From an uncultured Collinsella sp. (lineage in GTDB: Bacteria; Actinomycetota; Coriobacteriia; Coriobacteriales; Coriobacteriaceae): DNA of 6,171 nucleotides. Both the position numbers and the translations under genes were made by a program. Shown one piece after another: positions 1 through 6,138 of this stretch. Every line of letters starts with the position of its first letter. Positions within the stretch are counted from its first letter, which is position 1. The DNA lies in assembly GCA_900553705.1 (NCBI GenBank), contig USEK01000091.1, positions 1-6,171 of the forward strand, in the 5' to 3' direction. The notes under the pieces are model-generated. The model had not been told where the DNA came from. It worked only from the letters and a program-made list of their open reading frames with translations, and did not search any database.

Positions 1-42
1 CTCGACTAGTCGTCGGCAGCGTCAGATGTGTATAAGAGACAG
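1..42 (+). other. Synthetic Nextera Read 1 adapter with i5 index tail
   Basis: This is not biological sequence. Positions 10-42 are the 33-nt Nextera Read 1 transposase adapter: TCGTCGGCAGCGTC (10-23) followed by the 19-bp Tn5 mosaic end AGATGTGTATAAGAGACAG (24-42). Positions 2-9, TCGACTAG, lie exactly where the 8-nt i5 index belongs and match the Nextera XT index I remember as S513. Position 1 (C) fits the last base of the P5 arm. Genuine sequence begins at 43. Any reading frame entering this stretch is artefactual. Confidence 0.98.
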
Positions 43-242
43 GATACGGGGCCGACTACATAGAAAAAGATTGCGTCAATGAAGCCTATAGTGTTGTAAA
101 TGTTGTAAGTTGTTTCGCCGGAAAAAACAGCGTATAAAGCATATCCAAATCTTGGCTGATTCATGTATGAGTAGGAGAAGACCAAGAGCGTCAATATTGC
201 TACTACCAGAAGTGCATTCAGGACAAATCGTTTGCTTTTCAT
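43..242 (-). CDS. Unrecognised small membrane protein, 3' end cut by adapter (partial)
   Basis: I do not recognise this gene. It reads leftwards from ATG at 242-240 and keeps 66 full codons before the adapter junction at 42/43. The start is chosen because AAGGAG lies six bases upstream (complement of 249-254). An upstream in-frame alternative at 290 would add 16 residues but has no comparable site. The product begins MKSKRF and has a hydrophobic segment at about residues 6-25, fitting an uncleaved signal anchor or first membrane helix. A polar stretch with several Tyr and Asn follows, then a second hydrophobic segment at about residues 52-66 that runs into the cut. The DNA is about 38% GC against 60% or more in the neighbouring alaS, suggesting an accessory or acquired gene. 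Residues read past residue 66 (ending CLLYTSDAADD) come from the adapter. Function cannot be assigned. Confidence 0.6.
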
Positions 243-248
243 CGATCG

Positions 249-254
249 CTCCTT
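249..254 (-). promoter_or_regulatory. Ribosome binding site fixing the membrane-protein start
   Basis: On the minus strand this reads AAGGAG, six bases before the ATG at 242-240. It favours that start over the longer in-frame option at 290. Confidence 0.6.
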
Positions 255-270
255 CCGGATGATTCTTATA

Positions 271-283
271 TGGTATTTTACCA
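271..283. repeat. Small palindrome TGGTA-TTT-TACCA over the putative -10
   Basis: This is a perfect 5-bp inverted repeat with a 3-nt centre. It overlaps the candidate minus-strand extended -10, so it could be an operator half-site pair. It is short and could be chance in AT-rich DNA. Confidence 0.3.
275..283 (-). promoter_or_regulatory. Possible extended -10 promoter for the minus-strand gene
   Basis: The minus strand reads TGGTAAAAT, a TGn extended -10 followed by TAAAAT (five of six matches to TATAAT). This would start a transcript roughly 25 nt before the ATG at 242. No good -35 hexamer is present at normal spacing; an A8 run (complement of 290-297) occupies the spacer. The assignment rests on the -10 element alone. 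Confidence 0.35.
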
Positions 284-337
284 AACCCATTTTTTTTCAA
301 AGGATTGCATGGTCCTAAATAACATGCACTTTCGCTG

Positions 338-367
338 GAGGGTCGCTGTTTGGCGGCCCTCTTTTTT
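338..367 (+). terminator. Terminator-like hairpin with T6 tract upstream of alaS
   Basis: A 9-bp stem pairs GAGGGTCGC (338-346) with GCGGCCCTC (353-361), with one G-T wobble and a TGTTTG loop. It is followed at once by six T (362-367), the classic form of a plus-strand intrinsic terminator. It lies 72 bases before the alaS ATG, downstream of a leftward gene, so there is no visible plus-strand gene for it to end. It may insulate alaS from upstream transcription, act as an attenuator if the alaS promoter lies further left, or end a small RNA. I found no T-box consensus (TGGNACCGCG) between 243 and 440. Confidence 0.65.
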
Positions 368-393
368 GCGCTGGGGCGGTGGGATGGTAATAT
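366..393 (+). promoter_or_regulatory. Possible promoter of the alaS operon
   Basis: TAATAT at 388-393 is preceded by TG at 385-386, giving an extended -10 (TGGTAATAT). A weak -35, TTGCGC at 366-371, sits 16 bases upstream and overlaps the end of the hairpin T tract. Transcription would start near 400, giving a leader of about 40 nt. If so, the hairpin lies outside the alaS transcript. Similarity is moderate. Confidence 0.35.
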
Positions 394-424
394 CGTTACG
401 TTTGAACTGTTTCGATGTGAAACC

Positions 425-430
425 GAGGAG
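425..430 (+). promoter_or_regulatory. Ribosome binding site of alaS
   Basis: GAGGAG lies nine bases before ATG at 440. It sets this ATG as the start, rather than TTG at 350 (which would place the terminator-like hairpin inside the coding region) or ATG at 461. Confidence 0.8.
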
Positions 431-439
431 ATTCCCTCT

Positions 440-3097
440 ATGAGTGCTGACTACCCGTCAATGACTACGGCCGAGATTCGCTCTAAGTTCCTCAACTTCT
501 TTGAGGAGCGCGGTCTTAAGCTCTATCCTTCTTCGTCCCTCGTCCCCGACGACCCTTCGCTGCTGCTTGCCAACGCCGGCATGAACCAGTTTAAGGAGTA
601 CTACCAGGGTAAGAAGACCATGAAGGAGATCGGCGCGATCTCCTGCCAGAAGTGCGTCCGCACCAACGACATCGACTGCATCGGCGAGGACGGCCGTCAC
701 CTGTCCTTCTTCGAGATGCTCGGCGACTTCTCCTTTGGCGGCGTCTCCAAGCAGCAGGCCTGCGCTTGGGCCTTTGAGCTCATCACCAAGGAGTTCAAGC
801 TGCCGCTCGACCGCCTGTACTTCACCGTCTTTACCGAGGACGACGAGACCCACGACGTGTGGCGCTCCCTGGGCGTTGCCGAGGATCACATTTCGCGTCT
901 GGGCGAGGACGACAACTTCTGGGCCGCTGGCCCCACCGGCCCCTGCGGTCCGTGCTCCGAGATCTACTTTGACATGGGCGAGGAGGTCGGTTGCGGTAGC
1001 CCCGACTGCAAGCCCGGCTGCGACTGCGACCGCTTCCTTGAGTTCTGGAACCTCGTGTTTACCCAGTACGACCGCCAGGAGGACGGCTCCATGCCGGAGC
1101 TGCCGCACCGCAACCTCGATACGGGCATGGGTCTGGAGCGTATGGCCGCTATCATGCAGCACAAGACCGCTAACTACGACGGCGATCTGATGCAGCACCT
1201 CATCAAGCTCGGTGAGGAGATCAGCGGCAAGACCTATGACGCCGACGATTACTCCGGCGCCAGCCGCTCCCTGCGCATCATCGCCGACCACTCCCGTGCC
1301 GTCGACTTTATGATTTCTGACGGCATCCTGCCCGGTAACGAGGGTCGCGAGTATGTCCTTCGCCGTCTGCTCCGCCGCGCCGTGTTCCACGGTCGCCTGT
1401 TGGGCATCGAGGGCGCCTTCCTGACCAAGTTCATCGACGAGGTTAACGCTCAGATGGGCGAGGCTTATCCCGAGCTGCTCAAGAATGTCGCGCTCGTCAA
1501 GGGTATCGTCGCCTCCGAGGAGGAGCGTTTCTCAACGACACTCGATAACGGCCGCGTTTACCTGGACGAGGCCCTGGCCGCACTCGCTGACGGCGCCGTC
1601 CTTCCGGGCGATGTCGCCTTTAAGCTTCACGACACCTTTGGTTTTCCCATCGACCTGACCGTCGAGATCGCCGGCGCTGCTGGCCACGACGTTGACATGG
1701 ACGGCTTCACCGCTTGCATGGAGGACCAGAAGGCCCGCGCCCGCGCTAACGCCAAGGGCGATGCCTGGGGCAGCTTTAACGACGTGTGGGTCGAGCTTTC
1801 CGACAAGGTCGCTGCGACCGAGTTCGACGGCTATGACAACGACGTCATCGAGGGCGCCAAGGTTGTCGCCATCGTTCGCAACGGCGAGTCCGTCGAGTCT
1901 GCTTCCGCCGGCGAGGACGTTGAGGTTGTGCTCGACCGCACCCCGTTCTACGCCGAGATGGGTGGCCAGCAGGGCGACGCCGGTGAGCTTTCCGCCAAGG
2001 GCGTTGCGCTGACCGTTGCCGACACCAAGAACCACAACGGCCTGTATGCCCATGTCGCGCATGTTGCCGAGGGCACGCTGACCGTCGGTGCTACCTTGAC
2101 CGCCGCACTCGACGCCGAGCGCCGTGGTTTCCTGCGCCGCAACCATACCGCCACCCACCTGCTCGACGCTGCGCTTAAGCAGGTCCTGGGCGAGCACGTC
2201 TCTCAGGCCGGCTCGCTGGTGACGCCCGAGCACCTGCGCTTTGACTTCACGCACTTCGAGGCTCTGTCCTCCGACCAGCTCAAGGCTGTCGAGGACCTGG
2301 TCAACCAGCAGATCTTCGCTTCCAAGCCGGTCGTGACCCGTGTCATGGGCATCGACGAGGCCAAGGCCGCCGGCGCTGTCGCTCTCTTTGGCGAGAAGTA
2401 CGGCGACGTCGTCCGCGTCGTCTCCGTGGGCGCCGAGGACCAGCCGTTCTCCCGCGAGCTCTGTGGTGGCACCCATGCCGCCAATACCGCCGAGATCGGC
2501 CTGTTCAAGATCATTTCCGAGTCCTCCACGGGCTCTAATGTCCGCCGTATCGAGGCCGTGACCTCTAAGGGTGCTCTCGACTATATGGCCGACCGCCTGG
2601 GGCTCGTCGACGCCGCCGCCGCTGCGCTCAAGTGCCGCGTCGACGAGGTTCCCGCCCGCGTGGAGAACCTGCAGGCCGAGCTGCGCGAGACTTCCAACAA
2701 GCTCAAGAAGGCTCTGACCGGTGGCTCCTCCGACGCCATCTCCAGCGCCATCGAGGGCGCCGTCGAGCTCGACGGCTATAAGCTCGTTGTCGCTGAGCTT
2801 CAGGGACTCGAGGCCGCAGACCTGCGCAACGTTTGGGACACCGTGCACCAGAAGGTCGCCGGCCCTGTCGCCTGCGTTGTTGCCAGCGTGACCGAGAAGG
2901 GCACCCCGGCCCTGCTCGCTGCCGGCTCCGATGACGCCGTGAAGGCCGGTTTCCACGCCGGTAACGTGATCAAGCAGATTGCGGGCCTGGTCGACGGTCG
3001 CGGTGGCGGTCGTCCCAACATGGCCCAGGCCGGTGGCAAGAATGCTGCCGGCATCGCCGATGCCCTCGCGGCCGCTAAGACCGCGCTCGGCGCCTAA
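440..3097 (+). CDS. alaS: Alanyl-tRNA synthetase (AlaRS), complete
   Basis: This cytoplasmic class II synthetase charges tRNA-Ala and clears mischarged Ser/Gly. The 885 residues match the family's usual length of about 870-890. The catalytic core fills about residues 1-250, including the conserved FFEMLGDFSFGG stretch and class II motif 3, TGMGLER (228-234). A cysteine cluster (C185, C190, C194, C196) just before the DRFLEFWN segment resembles the Cys-rich insert of many bacterial AlaRSs and probably binds zinc. The editing domain carries the zinc ligands H569 and H573 (HTATH) and C675 and H679 (CGGTH), so proofreading looks intact. The C-terminal DHHA1/C-Ala region has GRGGGRP at 853-859. 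The start follows GAGGAG. It is the first gene of the operon, with 17 nt to ruvX; this neighbourhood is common in Gram-positives. Confidence 0.98.
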   Translation: MSADYPSMTTAEIRSKFLNFFEERGLKLYPSSSLVPDDPSLLLANAGMNQFKEYYQGKKTMKEIGAISCQKCVRTNDIDCIGEDGRHLSFFEMLGDFSFGGVSKQQACAWAFELITKEFKLPLDRLYFTVFTEDDETHDVWRSLGVAEDHISRLGEDDNFWAAGPTGPCGPCSEIYFDMGEEVGCGSPDCKPGCDCDRFLEFWNLVFTQYDRQEDGSMPELPHRNLDTGMGLERMAAIMQHKTANYDGDLMQHLIKLGEEISGKTYDADDYSGASRSLRIIADHSRAVDFMISDGILPGNEGREYVLRRLLRRAVFHGRLLGIEGAFLTKFIDEVNAQMGEAYPELLKNVALVKGIVASEEERFSTTLDNGRVYLDEALAALADGAVLPGDVAFKLHDTFGFPIDLTVEIAGAAGHDVDMDGFTACMEDQKARARANAKGDAWGSFNDVWVELSDKVAATEFDGYDNDVIEGAKVVAIVRNGESVESASAGEDVEVVLDRTPFYAEMGGQQGDAGELSAKGVALTVADTKNHNGLYAHVAHVAEGTLTVGATLTAALDAERRGFLRRNHTATHLLDAALKQVLGEHVSQAGSLVTPEHLRFDFTHFEALSSDQLKAVEDLVNQQIFASKPVVTRVMGIDEAKAAGAVALFGEKYGDVVRVVSVGAEDQPFSRELCGGTHAANTAEIGLFKIISESSTGSNVRRIEAVTSKGALDYMADRLGLVDAAAAALKCRVDEVPARVENLQAELRETSNKLKKALTGGSSDAISSAIEGAVELDGYKLVVAELQGLEAADLRNVWDTVHQKVAGPVACVVASVTEKGTPALLAAGSDDAVKAGFHAGNVIKQIAGLVDGRGGGRPNMAQAGGKNAAGIADALAAAKTALGA

Positions 3098-3114
3098 GAA
3101 CCTAAGTAGTCGCT

Positions 3115-3543
3115 GTGGTCGCGCTCGCACTGGACATAGGGGAGACCAGGATTGGCATTGCCGTCTCGAGTCGTGATGGCAAGATGGCAATGCCTGTCAA
3201 GGTGCTTCCGGCTGCCGAGGTCACCGGTATGTCAAAGACGTTTCGCTACCTGGTCGAGGACTATGAGCCCGATATCCTGGTAAGCGGACGTCCTTTGACC
3301 ATGGCCGGTGAACCCGGCCCCCAGGCCGAGCGCGTCGCCGCCGTGGCCCACAAGATTGCCGACGAGCTCGACCTTCCGCTGGAGTTTGAGGACGAGCGTC
3401 TGTCCTCGCAGGAGGCCAAGCGAATCCTGCGAGAGCAGGGGCTCAACGAAAAGCAGATGAGGGGCAAGATTGACATGATCGCCGCCAGCCTGTTCTTGCA
3501 GACATGGCTCGATCGTAAAAACGAGGAGGTTCAGCATGCCTAG
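3115..3543 (+). CDS. ruvX: RuvX/YqgF family RNase H-fold nuclease, complete
   Basis: The 142 residues are the normal size for YqgF/RuvX, an RNase H-like family linked to pre-16S rRNA 5' maturation in E. coli and called a putative Holliday junction resolvase elsewhere. Which activity applies here is not shown. Visible motifs are ALDIGETRIGIAVS with the first metal-binding Asp (D7), DERLSS at 93-98 with the conserved acidic residue E94, and the C-terminal KIDMIAAS helix with D120. The usual GLP-type turn appears as VSGRPL. The start is GTG at 3115, the only usual start codon between the in-frame TAA at 3103 and the D7 motif. No good Shine-Dalgarno precedes it, so it may depend on ribosomes finishing alaS 17 nt upstream. 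Its end overlaps mltG by 8 nt. Confidence 0.93.
   Translation: MVALALDIGETRIGIAVSSRDGKMAMPVKVLPAAEVTGMSKTFRYLVEDYEPDILVSGRPLTMAGEPGPQAERVAAVAHKIADELDLPLEFEDERLSSQEAKRILREQGLNEKQMRGKIDMIAASLFLQTWLDRKNEEVQHA
3524..3529 (+). promoter_or_regulatory. Strong ribosome binding site of mltG inside ruvX
   Basis: A perfect AGGAGG six bases before the ATG at 3536 lies within the last codons of ruvX. It fixes the mltG start and shows that the 8-nt gene overlap is real. Confidence 0.85.
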
Positions 3544-4969
3544 CGCTTCCGATCCGCGCCAGCCGAATCGTACACAGCAGCCGGCGTCGCGCCCTGCCCA
3601 GCCTGGCCAGCGTCCGGCACAACCGACGCAGCGCGCAGCTCAGCCTGCCGCGCGCCCGGCGCAGTCCTTCTCTCGTTCGGCCCAACCTGTTCAACGGACG
3701 GGTCAGCAGCCTTCTGCTCGTTCGGTTCAGCATTCGGCTTCTCACGCGGCTCAGCAGCCCACTGCTCGTACGGCCCAGCCTGCAGGCGGTACCCGCTTTA
3801 AGCAGCAGGCACCTACCCAGCGAACTCAGGCCCCTCAATCGCATTCGCATCACGCTCGCGGTTCGCATGGCGTTGCTCCGGCGACCCGCTCGAGCTACAA
3901 CACGCATGCTCGTCGCGGTGCTCAAAAGAAAAGCTCCCCGGTGCCTATGATTATCGGTGGCGTTGTTGCCGTGCTTGCGCTTGTCGCGATCGTTTTCTTT
4001 GTCGTGCCAGCCGTCAAGGGCTTCTTTGGCGGTGAGGGTGCGAAAGTCGTTGCAGGCCAGCAGGTTACTATCACGATTCCCGATGGTGCCTCGGGTGACA
4101 GCATCGCTTCGATTCTCTCCGAGAATCATATCGTCGAAAATCCCAAGGATTATTATGCGGCGGTGAAAAAGCTCAACGCCGATATGTCGCTCAAGCCTGG
4201 TGATTATTCGTTCACCACACTCATGGATGCGACCAAGGTTGTTCAGCAACTCATGGAAGGCCCCAACGCGGGCTCCAATGCGCTGACTATCCCTGAGGGC
4301 CTGACGGTCGATCAAGTCGCCGACCGTGTGGCCCAGGCCTACGACAGCATCTCTAAGGAAGACTTCCTCAACCAGGCCAAGGCCTCCAACTACGTGGACG
4401 ACTATAGCTTCCTTAAGGGCGCCGCCAACGACTCGCTCGAGGGTTTCTTGTTCCCCAAGACCTATTCGTTGGGTGATTCGCCGACGGCCGATGGCGTGAT
4501 TCGCGCCATGCTCGATCAGTTTAAGACCGAGTACAAGTCGCTTGACTTTGCGAGCTGCGAAGCCAAGATCAAGGAACGCTTCGGTGTGGAGATGTCCGAC
4601 TACGACATCGTCAACTTGGCCTCTATCGTTGAGCGCGAGGGCCTCAACGCCGACCAGCGCGCGCACGTGGCCTCGGTCTTCTACAACCGCCTTGCCGGCA
4701 AGCTCGACGGTCTGCGCTATCTCAACAGCGATGCGACCATGATGTATGTCACCGGTGGCGAGGTTACCGCCGACGACCTGCAGAGCGATAGTCCGTATAA
4801 CACCTATAAGCACGAGGGTCTGCCACCCACGCCCATCTGCTCTCCGTCGCTCGAGGCACTCAAGGCCACGCTTGAGCCGACCGACTCCGATGACCTGTAT
4901 TTCTACATTACGCAGGACGAGGAGTACTTCTCGCAAACCTACGAAGAGCATCAACAGTCTTGGAATTAG
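3536..4969 (+). CDS. mltG: Endolytic murein transglycosylase MltG (YceG-like), complete
   Basis: MltG is a membrane-anchored lytic transglycosylase that cuts nascent glycan strands and so sets their length; it is associated with the elongation and division machinery. The 477-residue product has three parts. Residues 1-135 form a low-complexity Q/P/A/R/S/H cytoplasmic tail. A single helix at about 137-161, after RRGAQKKSS, gives a cytoplasmic N-terminus by the positive-inside rule. The rest is the extracellular YceG region: a LysM-like part from about 176-250, then the catalytic domain. The catalytic Glu is E366 in ASIVEREG, with conserved NSDAT (397-401) and SPYNTY (419-424) downstream followed by GLPPTPI. 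The tail is long; E. coli MltG has a short cytoplasmic end, while extended tails occur in Gram-positives. Only one base separates its stop from the next ATG. Confidence 0.95.
   Translation: MPSASDPRQPNRTQQPASRPAQPGQRPAQPTQRAAQPAARPAQSFSRSAQPVQRTGQQPSARSVQHSASHAAQQPTARTAQPAGGTRFKQQAPTQRTQAPQSHSHHARGSHGVAPATRSSYNTHARRGAQKKSSPVPMIIGGVVAVLALVAIVFFVVPAVKGFFGGEGAKVVAGQQVTITIPDGASGDSIASILSENHIVENPKDYYAAVKKLNADMSLKPGDYSFTTLMDATKVVQQLMEGPNAGSNALTIPEGLTVDQVADRVAQAYDSISKEDFLNQAKASNYVDDYSFLKGAANDSLEGFLFPKTYSLGDSPTADGVIRAMLDQFKTEYKSLDFASCEAKIKERFGVEMSDYDIVNLASIVEREGLNADQRAHVASVFYNRLAGKLDGLRYLNSDATMMYVTGGEVTADDLQSDSPYNTYKHEGLPPTPICSPSLEALKATLEPTDSDDLYFYITQDEEYFSQTYEEHQQSWN
3563..3709 (+). repeat. Seven tandem 21-nt units encoding xxRxxQP heptads in the MltG tail
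   Basis: MltG residues 10-58 form seven consecutive heptads with Arg at 12, 19, 26, 33, 40, 47 and 54 and Gln at 15, 22, 29, 36, 43, 50 and 57. Pro follows the Gln in five of the seven. Typical units are ASRPAQP, GQRPAQP and TQRAAQP. Codons vary between units (Arg CGT, CGC, CGG; Gln CAG, CAA), so this is an old repeat or one held at protein level rather than a fresh duplication. Looser RxxQ units continue at R62 and R78. Confidence 0.85.
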
Positions 4970-4970
4970 C

Positions 4971-5468
4971 ATGAGGATTTTTAGCCCCAAACGATACGTT
5001 GCCTCGGTCGATCGCATCGACCTTGATACCCTGTGGGCCGACGGCAAACGCGCCATTCTGCTCGATCGCGATAACACCCTGGTGCCGCGCGACACCGAGC
5101 AGGTTCCCGCCGCGGTTTCCGCTTGGCTCGATACCGCCCGCGCCAAAGGCTTTAAGCTGTGCATGGTGTCCAACAACTGGCATCGCGACCAGGTCATGGC
5201 ATCAGCACGCGAGCTGGGACTCGAGGCCATCAGCCACGCCATGAAGCCGGCACCGTTTGCCCTCAAGGCGGGTCTTAAGCGCCTCGGCGCCACGGCCGAC
5301 GAGGCGGTGCTGATCGGTGATCAGCTCTACACGGACGTGTGGAGCGGCAACTTCGCCGGCGTCGATACCATCCTGGTAAAGCCGCAGGCCACGCAGGACC
5401 TGTGGTATACGCAGATCTTCCGTATCTTTGAGCGCCGGGCCCTGCGCGACCTTCCCTGCGAGGAATAG
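4971..5468 (+). CDS. yqeG: YqeG-family HAD-IIIA phosphatase, complete
   Basis: This is a 165-residue cytoplasmic haloacid dehalogenase-type phosphatase of the YqeG group, related to the yeast Gep4/plant PGPP1 phosphatidylglycerophosphate phosphatases. Dephosphorylation of phosphatidylglycerophosphate is therefore a plausible but unproven role. All four HAD motifs are visible: motif I DRDNT (D32 nucleophile, D34 acid/base), motif II VSNN (66-69), motif III Lys K92 in MKPAP, and motif IV GDQLYTDV (G116, D117, D122). There is no cap domain insertion and no membrane helix. ATG at 4971 follows the mltG stop after a single base. No clear Shine-Dalgarno is seen at proper distance, so translation probably depends on re-initiation after mltG. 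The frame stays open upstream to 4746, but that stretch is out-of-frame mltG sequence. Confidence 0.9.
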   Translation: MRIFSPKRYVASVDRIDLDTLWADGKRAILLDRDNTLVPRDTEQVPAAVSAWLDTARAKGFKLCMVSNNWHRDQVMASARELGLEAISHAMKPAPFALKAGLKRLGATADEAVLIGDQLYTDVWSGNFAGVDTILVKPQATQDLWYTQIFRIFERRALRDLPCEE

Positions 5469-5476
5469 GTCTCGTC

Positions 5477-6010
5477 ATGTCCCAGCACACCAAACACGGC
5501 TGCGACCATATCTTCTTTATCGGCTTTTTGGGCGCGGGCAAATCGACGCTCGCGCGCAACGTCGGCACTATGTTCAAGCGGCGTTTTATCGATACCGACC
5601 GCCTAGTCGTCCGCCGTTGCGGCAAGTCGGTGACCGAGATATTTAAGACCGAGGGCGAGGATCGTTTTCGCGAGCTCGAGACCTCGGCTCTCCGTTCGCT
5701 TCAAAGTGAGCGCAGCCTGCTGGTATCGTGCGGTGGTGGCATCGTCGAGACGCCGGTGAACATTGAACTGATGCACGAGATGGGTACCTGTGTGTACCTC
5801 GAAGGCGACTTTGAGGATTCGTTGCGCCAGATTCGCCGCTCCGATACCCGGCCCGATTTCCGCTCGCCCGAGCATGCTGCGCGCCTGTTTGAGCATCGCC
5901 GTCCGCTGTATCGCCAGGCCGCCGATATTACCCTTGATATTCGCAACAAGTCCTTCGAGGACGTTTCCTACCTTTGTGCCGAGAAGCTTTTGGAGCGTGG
6001 ACTGCTATGA
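5477..6010 (+). CDS. aroK: Shikimate kinase, complete
   Basis: This enzyme phosphorylates shikimate at O3 with ATP, the fifth step of the shikimate pathway to aromatic amino acids. The 177 residues match the family's usual 165-180. The P-loop is GFLGAGKST (16-24, K22 and S23). The shikimate-binding DTD is at 39-41, FRELE at 64-68 supplies R65, and CGGG at 85-88 is the shikimate/Walker B glycine segment. The LID region holds R125 in DTRPD, and R141 lies in RRPLY, the conserved RxPLY adenine/phosphate contact. Start ATG at 5477 lies 8 nt after the yqeG stop, with GAGGAA at 5460-5465 upstream. Its last codons share ATGA with the next gene, pointing to coupling of the two shikimate-pathway enzymes. 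Confidence 0.96.
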   Translation: MSQHTKHGCDHIFFIGFLGAGKSTLARNVGTMFKRRFIDTDRLVVRRCGKSVTEIFKTEGEDRFRELETSALRSLQSERSLLVSCGGGIVETPVNIELMHEMGTCVYLEGDFEDSLRQIRRSDTRPDFRSPEHAARLFEHRRPLYRQAADITLDIRNKSFEDVSYLCAEKLLERGLL

Positions 6011-6138
6011 TTCGCCGTCAACTTATCAATTTCCAAAACCGCAGTGTCGATGTCCGCGTCGGATTGGGCGCTTTCGAGGAGCTGTCGCGCATGTTTGCCT
6101 CGGCTGTGGGCAAGCCTAAGCGCGCGATGGTCGTTTGG
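6007..6138 (+). CDS. aroB: 3-dehydroquinate synthase, N-terminal 44 codons only (cut by adapter)
   Basis: Translation starts at the ATG in an ATGA overlap with the aroK stop, with GGAG at 5992-5995 as a modest ribosome site. The 44 genuine residues start MIRRQLINF, include VDVRVGLGAFEEL, and end KPKRAMVVW. This is the pattern of the first strand, turn and helix of 3-dehydroquinate synthase (short beta strand, G-x-G, helix, basic linker, then hydrophobic strand before the NAD-binding region), which converts DAHP to 3-dehydroquinate. No catalytic residues are inside the window, so the call leans on this pattern and on the common aroK-aroB pairing. The cut falls exactly at a codon boundary. Residues reading LSLIHISEPHE beyond W44 are encoded by adapter. 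Confidence 0.78.

Noticed and set aside
271..297. Terminator formed by TGGTATTTTACCA and the following T8 run
   Set aside because: The stem is only 5 bp and 6 nt separate it from the T run, so it is too weak and too far for an intrinsic terminator.
76..300. Second minus-strand frame of 74 codons overlapping the membrane protein
   Set aside because: It has no good ribosome site and no coherent hydrophobic pattern, and it overlaps the better supported frame starting at 242.
350..439. Upstream extension of alaS from TTG at 350
   Set aside because: It would begin in the loop of the terminator-like hairpin and add 30 non-conserved residues; GAGGAG before ATG at 440 supports the shorter form.
243..439. 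T-box riboswitch for alaS
   Set aside because: No TGGNACCGCG or AGGGTGG element is present, and the space between the leftward gene and the hairpin is too short for a normal T-box leader.
458..1390. Long open frame of 310 codons on the minus strand inside alaS
   Set aside because: It is antisense to a clear conserved gene, and its protein is low-complexity (Val/Leu/Gly/Ala-rich) as expected of the complement of GC-rich codons.
3093..3106. Short direct repeat CCTAAG-AA-CCTAAG at the alaS end
   Set aside because: Two 6-bp copies are within chance; no function is suggested apart from stop codons in two frames.
1532..3190. Open frame of 552 codons on the minus strand over alaS and the ruvX start
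   Set aside because: It is the mirror of third-position GC bias in alaS, has no recognisable motif, and covers two genuine genes.
3443..5293. Open frame of 616 codons on the minus strand over mltG and yqeG
   Set aside because: Its Arg/Leu/Ala/Gly-rich composition results from complementing mltG codons; there is no domain and no ribosome site, and it conflicts with well-supported genes.
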